Below are positions 21,587 through 24,602 of a stretch of 24,602 nt of DNA, piece by piece. Below the pieces are notes generated by a model. That model had not been told where the DNA came from. It saw only the letters and a list, made by a program, of their open reading frames with translations, and did no database searches. The stretch covers positions 1 to 24,602 of the forward strand of contig JBDREA010000106.1 of the NCBI GenBank assembly GCA_043820265.1, read 5' to 3'. Made by a program: the position numbers and the translations under genes. How positions within the stretch are numbered: the first letter of the stretch is position 1; the number at the start of each line of letters is the position of its first letter. Origin of the DNA: JBDREA01 sp043820265 (lineage in GTDB: Archaea > Altiarchaeota > Altiarchaeia > IMC4 > JBDREA01).

Positions 21587-22927
21587 ATGAAAAGAAAAGA
21601 TATAAAATTCTCTTATGCTGGTACTTGCGGGATATCTAATGAATTGATCCAACGAACAGCCGATAGTCTCAAAGCAGAAATCAAAAACATCAAGGGTGGT
21701 ATCAAAGATGGTTATGCTACACCTTATGCGTCTGTTAATCTCCCTGGGGACAAGATCCTGCTTTCTGCAGTGAAAAAAGCAGTTGCCCAAAAGAAGAAGT
21801 TAAATCCTAAGATACTTATCGTAGTTGGGATAGGAGGTTCGAACCTGGGCACAATGGCTGTTCACGAAGCCTTAAATGGCGCGCTCTATAACGAGGGCGA
21901 TCCTAAGCTGAAAGTATATTTTGCCGCTACCGATGATGCAGATGAATTATCCGACATACTAGTTATCGCTGAAAAGTCACTTAAGAGGGGGGAAAATATC
22001 CTTGTAAACGTTGTTACAAAGTCTGGCTCGACTACTGAGACGATAAGCATCTTTGAGCTCTTCGTCAGATTATTGAAGAAATACAAGAAAAAAAGTTACT
22101 CAGAGTATGTTGTGGCGACAACAGACAAGGATTCTAAGCTCTGGAATTTCGCACAAAAAGAGGGATACGCTCTTCTTGAGATCCCAAAAAAAGTCGGAGG
22201 AAGATTTTCAGTTTTTTCTGCTGTCGGATTGTTCCCACTTGCGATGCTGGGAGTTAATGTCGATGAGCTCCAGAAAGGGGCATTGGACATGCTCTCGAAA
22301 TGCACTAAAGGAGAGATCAAGAAGAATCCGGCAGCGATTTCTGCAACACTGATCTATCTTCAAAACAAGCGCGGCAAAAAAAACATAAATGATAACTTTA
22401 TCTTTTCAACGGACCTGGAGGCGGTGGGCAAGTGGTATAGGCAGCTGATGGCAGAAAGCCTCGGCAAGATTTGGAATAAAACTCACACTAAAAAACTCAA
22501 CGCAGGTATCACACCGACTGTTTCCATTGGCTCAACTGATCTTCACTCTATGGCCCAGCTTTATCTCGGAGGCCCAAGGGATAAATTTACTACTTTTATC
22601 TGTGTTGAAAAAAACAAGTCAGCCCTTGATCTCCCAAAATACAGCGACTTTAATGATCTTGTAGAAAGCATTCAAGGCAAGCCTATCTCATCCATTATGG
22701 ATGCAATCTATGGGGGGGTGAAGGCCGCATTCAAAAAATCCAAAAGACCTTACACAGAAATTGTCCTCCCGGACAAGTCGGCATACTCTGTGGGGCAGCT
22801 TCTGCAGTTCAAGATGATTGAGATGATGTTTCTAGGCTACCTATTGGATGTCAACACATTTGACCAGCCAGCTGTCGAACTATACAAAAAAGAAACCAGA
22901 AAGATTCTTACGAGAAAAAAATCCTAG
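21587..22927 (+). CDS. pgi: Glucose-6-phosphate isomerase (PGI superfamily)
   Basis: A 446-aa isomerase interconverting glucose 6-phosphate and fructose 6-phosphate. It belongs to the SIS-fold PGI superfamily, not the cupin-type PGI of some archaea. Marks include VGIGGSNLGTMAV (80-92), phosphate-binding TKSGSTTET (144-152), VGGRFSVFSAVGL, and WYRQLMAESLGK with the catalytic Glu290. STDLHSMAQL contains His320, and the C-terminal VGQLLQFKMIEMM contains Lys409. All catalytic positions seem kept. Length is close to bacterial short PGIs such as those of Bacillus. GGAGTG lies about 7 nt before the ATG. Serves glycolysis, gluconeogenesis or sugar-nucleotide supply. Confidence 0.94.
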   Translation: MKRKDIKFSYAGTCGISNELIQRTADSLKAEIKNIKGGIKDGYATPYASVNLPGDKILLSAVKKAVAQKKKLNPKILIVVGIGGSNLGTMAVHEALNGALYNEGDPKLKVYFAATDDADELSDILVIAEKSLKRGENILVNVVTKSGSTTETISIFELFVRLLKKYKKKSYSEYVVATTDKDSKLWNFAQKEGYALLEIPKKVGGRFSVFSAVGLFPLAMLGVNVDELQKGALDMLSKCTKGEIKKNPAAISATLIYLQNKRGKKNINDNFIFSTDLEAVGKWYRQLMAESLGKIWNKTHTKKLNAGITPTVSIGSTDLHSMAQLYLGGPRDKFTTFICVEKNKSALDLPKYSDFNDLVESIQGKPISSIMDAIYGGVKAAFKKSKRPYTEIVLPDKSAYSVGQLLQFKMIEMMFLGYLLDVNTFDQPAVELYKKETRKILTRKKS

Positions 22928-22968
22928 GTTTTCTACATAAGACAGAAAGGAAAGTCTAATGTTTAGCG

Positions 22969-22978
22969 TTTTTAATTA
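22969..22978 (+). promoter_or_regulatory. TATA-like box for the HicB-like gene
   Basis: TTTTTAATTA is centred 25 bp before the GTG at 22999, consistent with a leaderless transcript. No ribosome site is present. Confidence 0.4.
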
Positions 22979-22998
22979 TCTGCGTCACTTATGATAAT

Positions 22999-23214
22999 GT
23001 GGAAAGGAATTTCAACATTATCATCGAGCAGGGCGAGGACGGATTTTTGATTTCCGAGGTTATCGAGTTGCCTGGATGCCATACGCAGGCAAAAACGCTT
23101 GATAAACTAATGAAGAGAACCCGTGAGGCTATTTCTCTCTACCTTAAATGCGATAAGGAAGTGAAAGTCAAGGACCGTTTCATTGGCATTCAAAGAATAA
23201 GCCTCGGGGCCTAA
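22999..23214 (+). CDS. HicB-like antitoxin-family protein (orphan)
   Basis: A 71-aa protein of the HicB/UPF0150 fold: an RNase H-like half-domain with IIIEQGEDGFLISEVIELPGCHTQAKTLDKL in the typical order (strand, strand, ELPGC, T-QAKT, helix), then TREAISLYLKC. HicB normally neutralises the HicA RNase toxin and binds its own promoter. No HicA (a small dsRNA-binding fold protein) is adjacent on either side, and this version lacks a C-terminal DNA-binding domain. Solitary HicB-like proteins are common in archaea. The start must be GTG at 22999, as nearby ATGs are out of frame. It converges on the VapC-like gene with a 20-nt gap. Confidence 0.75.
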   Translation: MERNFNIIIEQGEDGFLISEVIELPGCHTQAKTLDKLMKRTREAISLYLKCDKEVKVKDRFIGIQRISLGA

Positions 23215-23234
23215 ATTGGCCAAACTTCCCTTCC

Positions 23235-23624
23235 CTATTTTACATACTCAACCCCTTTGATATCCTCGAAGTCCCTATCTCCTGTCAGCAGTTTTTGATT
23301 CTTCCTTTGTGACAGGATATAATTTACGCAATCAGTATAGGAAAGTTTCTTTTTTTCTTTCAGCATCTTGCTTCTGAAGATACCCGCATCCCTTATCACA
23401 GAAACGTCGTTTAGGACTACGACGTCGAAGTTGTTGAGTATGTTTTGTAGTATCTCCTCTGATATTTCCAGTCCTTCGGCATGGTATACTCTGGAATACA
23501 TCTCCATTAAAGAAAGAATTGATGTAGAGTCATCGCCAGTCGGATTTTCGAAATATTTTTTGTAGGATTCCCGCCCCTCAATGAAGTAGGCGATGAAGGC
23601 GTAGGTGTCAAAGAAGTAGGCCAT
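23235..23624 (-). CDS. PIN-domain toxin (VapC-like RNase)
   Basis: A 129-aa PIN-domain protein, an RNase fold typical of VapC toxins. The acidic metal-site residues are visible: Asp6 (MAYFFDTYAF), Glu41 (SLMEMYSR), Asp98 (LSYTDCVNY), and Asp116/Asp118 (LTGDRDFE). Length is typical. The ATG at 23624 is preferred because it starts directly at the first PIN strand, 4 nt after the antitoxin stop; a frame opening at 23645 overlaps the antitoxin gene. Encoded second in the pair, as is usual for VapBC. The RNA target cannot be predicted. Confidence 0.87.
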   Translation of the reverse strand: MAYFFDTYAFIAYFIEGRESYKKYFENPTGDDSTSILSLMEMYSRVYHAEGLEISEEILQNILNNFDVVVLNDVSVIRDAGIFRSKMLKEKKKLSYTDCVNYILSQRKNQKLLTGDRDFEDIKGVEYVK

Positions 23625-23628
23625 CGTT

Positions 23629-23862
23629 TCAGGTCCATCCCTCATCTATCTCTTTTTGTATTTCTTCGGTGGATTTATCCTTAAAGCTTTCCGAGTTTTT
23701 AAGGACACCAAAGAGCTCAGACGTCGATTTCACGGGCTTCAACACAACATTTTCGCCTTGGACCAATTCGATGAAACGCGTCCCAGGAGCCAGCCCCAGA
23801 CGTTTTCGGATGTCTTTTCTTATGACAACCTGACCCTTACTCGATAAAGTAACAAAAGCCAT
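23629..23862 (-). CDS. AbrB/VapB-type antitoxin
   Basis: A 77-aa protein with an N-terminal SpoVT/AbrB swapped-hairpin DNA-binding domain (VTLSSKGQVVIRKDIRKRLG, about 4-23, then PGTRFIELVQGENVVLKPV). The C-terminal tail is acidic, probably helical (FKDKSTEEIQKEIDEGW), and would wrap the PIN toxin. It is first in a two-gene unit with the PIN gene. An inverted repeat overlapping its promoter suggests autorepression. The start ATG at 23862 lies about 30 bp from the TATA box, so the transcript is nearly leaderless. Confidence 0.87.
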   Translation of the reverse strand: MAFVTLSSKGQVVIRKDIRKRLGLAPGTRFIELVQGENVVLKPVKSTSELFGVLKNSESFKDKSTEEIQKEIDEGWT

Positions 23863-23904
23863 CTTACTTATGATATCCGTTTCTTACATATATAAATAAG
23901 TAAG
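23863..23904 (-). promoter_or_regulatory. Promoter and inverted-repeat operator of the VapBC-like pair
   Basis: Perfect 9-bp inverted arms CTTACTTAT (23863-23871) and ATAAGTAAG (23896-23904) flank a TATA box (minus-strand ATTTATATATG, 23887-23897). A third half-site, TCTTACAT, lies at 23882-23889. One arm abuts the start codon and the other overlaps the upstream edge of the TATA box, as expected for repression by the AbrB-like antitoxin or its toxin complex. Confidence 0.6.
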
Positions 23905-23980
23905 ACAGAAAAAGAAAAGTAAAACGCCAAAACCGACGAACCTTACGCCGTAGGTTTAACACACCAAACATAAGTTATTG

Positions 23981-23991
23981 GATATATAATA
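23981..23991 (+). promoter_or_regulatory. TATA-like box for the gene at the right edge
   Basis: GATATATAATAC lies about 26 bp before position 24012, close to the two candidate starts at 24015 and 24030. Confidence 0.5.
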
Positions 23992-24029
23992 CAGGATAAA
24001 ACAAATCGGTAAATATGGTGGGGGGAGTA

Positions 24030-24602
24030 ATGCCTGAACAAGATGATGAAAAGCTCTGGAAGGTAGTTAGCTCTTATGTAAAAGGGGATGTATCAAAACA
24101 AAACCAGATTAAGAGCCTAACGAAAGAGCAATATTTATCCTTAGTTACTACTTCAAAGAGATTGGGTCGGACGTTCCATATTCTTCCTCAGGAATTGCTA
24201 ACGATATTGGGGAATTACGTCAATGGAAAAGTTACCTTGGATGAATTAAGGAATTGGGCGGGCTTTATTTTCTTCAAGGTGTTCGTACCATTCAAACAAA
24301 TACTGTCTGAAGGAGATTATGACTCTGGATTCTACTTGGCATACTATGATGACAATGGGCAAAGTGTTGAATGCGGAGTGAAAATGCACAAACCAATCGA
24401 TGAGATTGATATAAATTATGTGTATGAAACTAACTCAGAGGTTGATGGCATAGTTATTGAAACCATTCAACAGATTGAGAGTAACGGCTTTGTTCCAAGT
24501 CATTCCTTTACACCTGCAGATGCACAAGAGATTATTAGGAAATTGTCTGAAATACGAGGTAAGGGAACAATTCAGAACTTTTCTGAATTAAATGATTCTG
24601 AA
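24030..24602 (+). CDS. Unrecognised protein, C-terminus beyond the window (partial)
   Basis: An open frame of 191 codons without a stop reaches the window edge. It begins MPEQDDEKLWKVVSSYVKG. An in-frame ATG at 24015 would add MVGGV; the run GGGGGGAG just before 24030 may be a ribosome site. The protein is soluble and mixed alpha/beta, with a helical N-terminal region (LTKEQYLSLVTTSKRLG, then LPQELLTILGNYVNGKVTLDE) and a WAGFIFFKVFVPF stretch near residue 80. An acidic middle (GDYDSGFYLAYYDDNG) is followed by a helix-rich end (TPADAQEIIRKLSEIRGKG). The base composition is more AT-rich than region 3. No family is recognised. It is divergent from the VapBC-like pair. Confidence 0.7.
   Translation, partial: MPEQDDEKLWKVVSSYVKGDVSKQNQIKSLTKEQYLSLVTTSKRLGRTFHILPQELLTILGNYVNGKVTLDELRNWAGFIFFKVFVPFKQILSEGDYDSGFYLAYYDDNGQSVECGVKMHKPIDEIDINYVYETNSEVDGIVIETIQQIESNGFVPSHSFTPADAQEIIRKLSEIRGKGTIQNFSELNDSE

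Overview
The window looks archaeal. Several genes have a TATA-like box about 25 bp upstream of the start codon, with little or no leader (for example 9240, 14033, 22999). Others have strong GGAGGTGA-type ribosome sites inside tight operons. The families also fit an archaeon: DUF134 with Mrp/NBP35 and NifX-like proteins, DUF5320, archaeal DUF89, and signal-peptide proteins with C-terminal membrane anchors. I cannot place the lineage more finely from sequence alone; an uncultured euryarchaeote-like genome is a guess.

Region 1 (1-5962, minus strand) reads as one long metal and Fe-S homeostasis operon of twelve genes. In transcription order: DUF134 regulator, Mrp/NBP35 ATPase, a 40-aa protein, a 56-aa protein, DUF5320 protein, J-domain protein, two NifX-like proteins, a cation diffusion facilitator carrying a third NifX-like domain, a ZIP transporter, a DUF89 phosphatase, and the first codons of a radical SAM protein cut by the window edge. 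Junctions overlap or lie within 23 bp. Two copies of a GCCCAATAGGGC palindrome flank the operon's TATA box and are probable DUF134 operators.

Region 2 (6044-9240) is mixed: a small four-Cys protein bracketed by imperfect direct repeats, an HNH-like protein that has lost the usual catalytic His, a DEAD-box RNA helicase, MscL with clear promoter, ribosome site and terminator, and a 59-aa membrane protein.

Region 3 (9240-18234, plus strand) is the most unusual part. A lipoprotein is followed by four consecutive genes whose products all end in nearly the same double-CxxC zinc ribbon (FCTECGAKQ-like). They are a Cys-rich surface protein, a FecR-domain surface protein, a soluble PH-like protein, and a 1042-aa membrane-anchored HEWGH metalloprotease with calcium-loop-like segments. 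The surface proteins have a signal peptide and one C-terminal membrane helix, so the ribbons should face the cytoplasm, where the soluble member also sits. Next comes an unrecognised 326-aa protein made of a tandem duplication and flanked by 9-10 bp G tracts. I propose an uncharacterised cell-surface sensing and proteolysis system linked by matched cytoplasmic ribbons.

Region 4 (18356-20034, mostly minus) has a small membrane protein, a secreted concanavalin A-like protein whose C-terminus looks truncated, and an intergenic segment with three successive perfect hairpins. Region 5 (20035-22927, plus) holds uppP, pcm and pgi. Region 6 (22999-24602) has an orphan HicB-like protein, a VapBC-type pair with an inverted-repeat operator, and an unrecognised gene running off the end. 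I found no rRNA, tRNA, CRISPR array or transposase.
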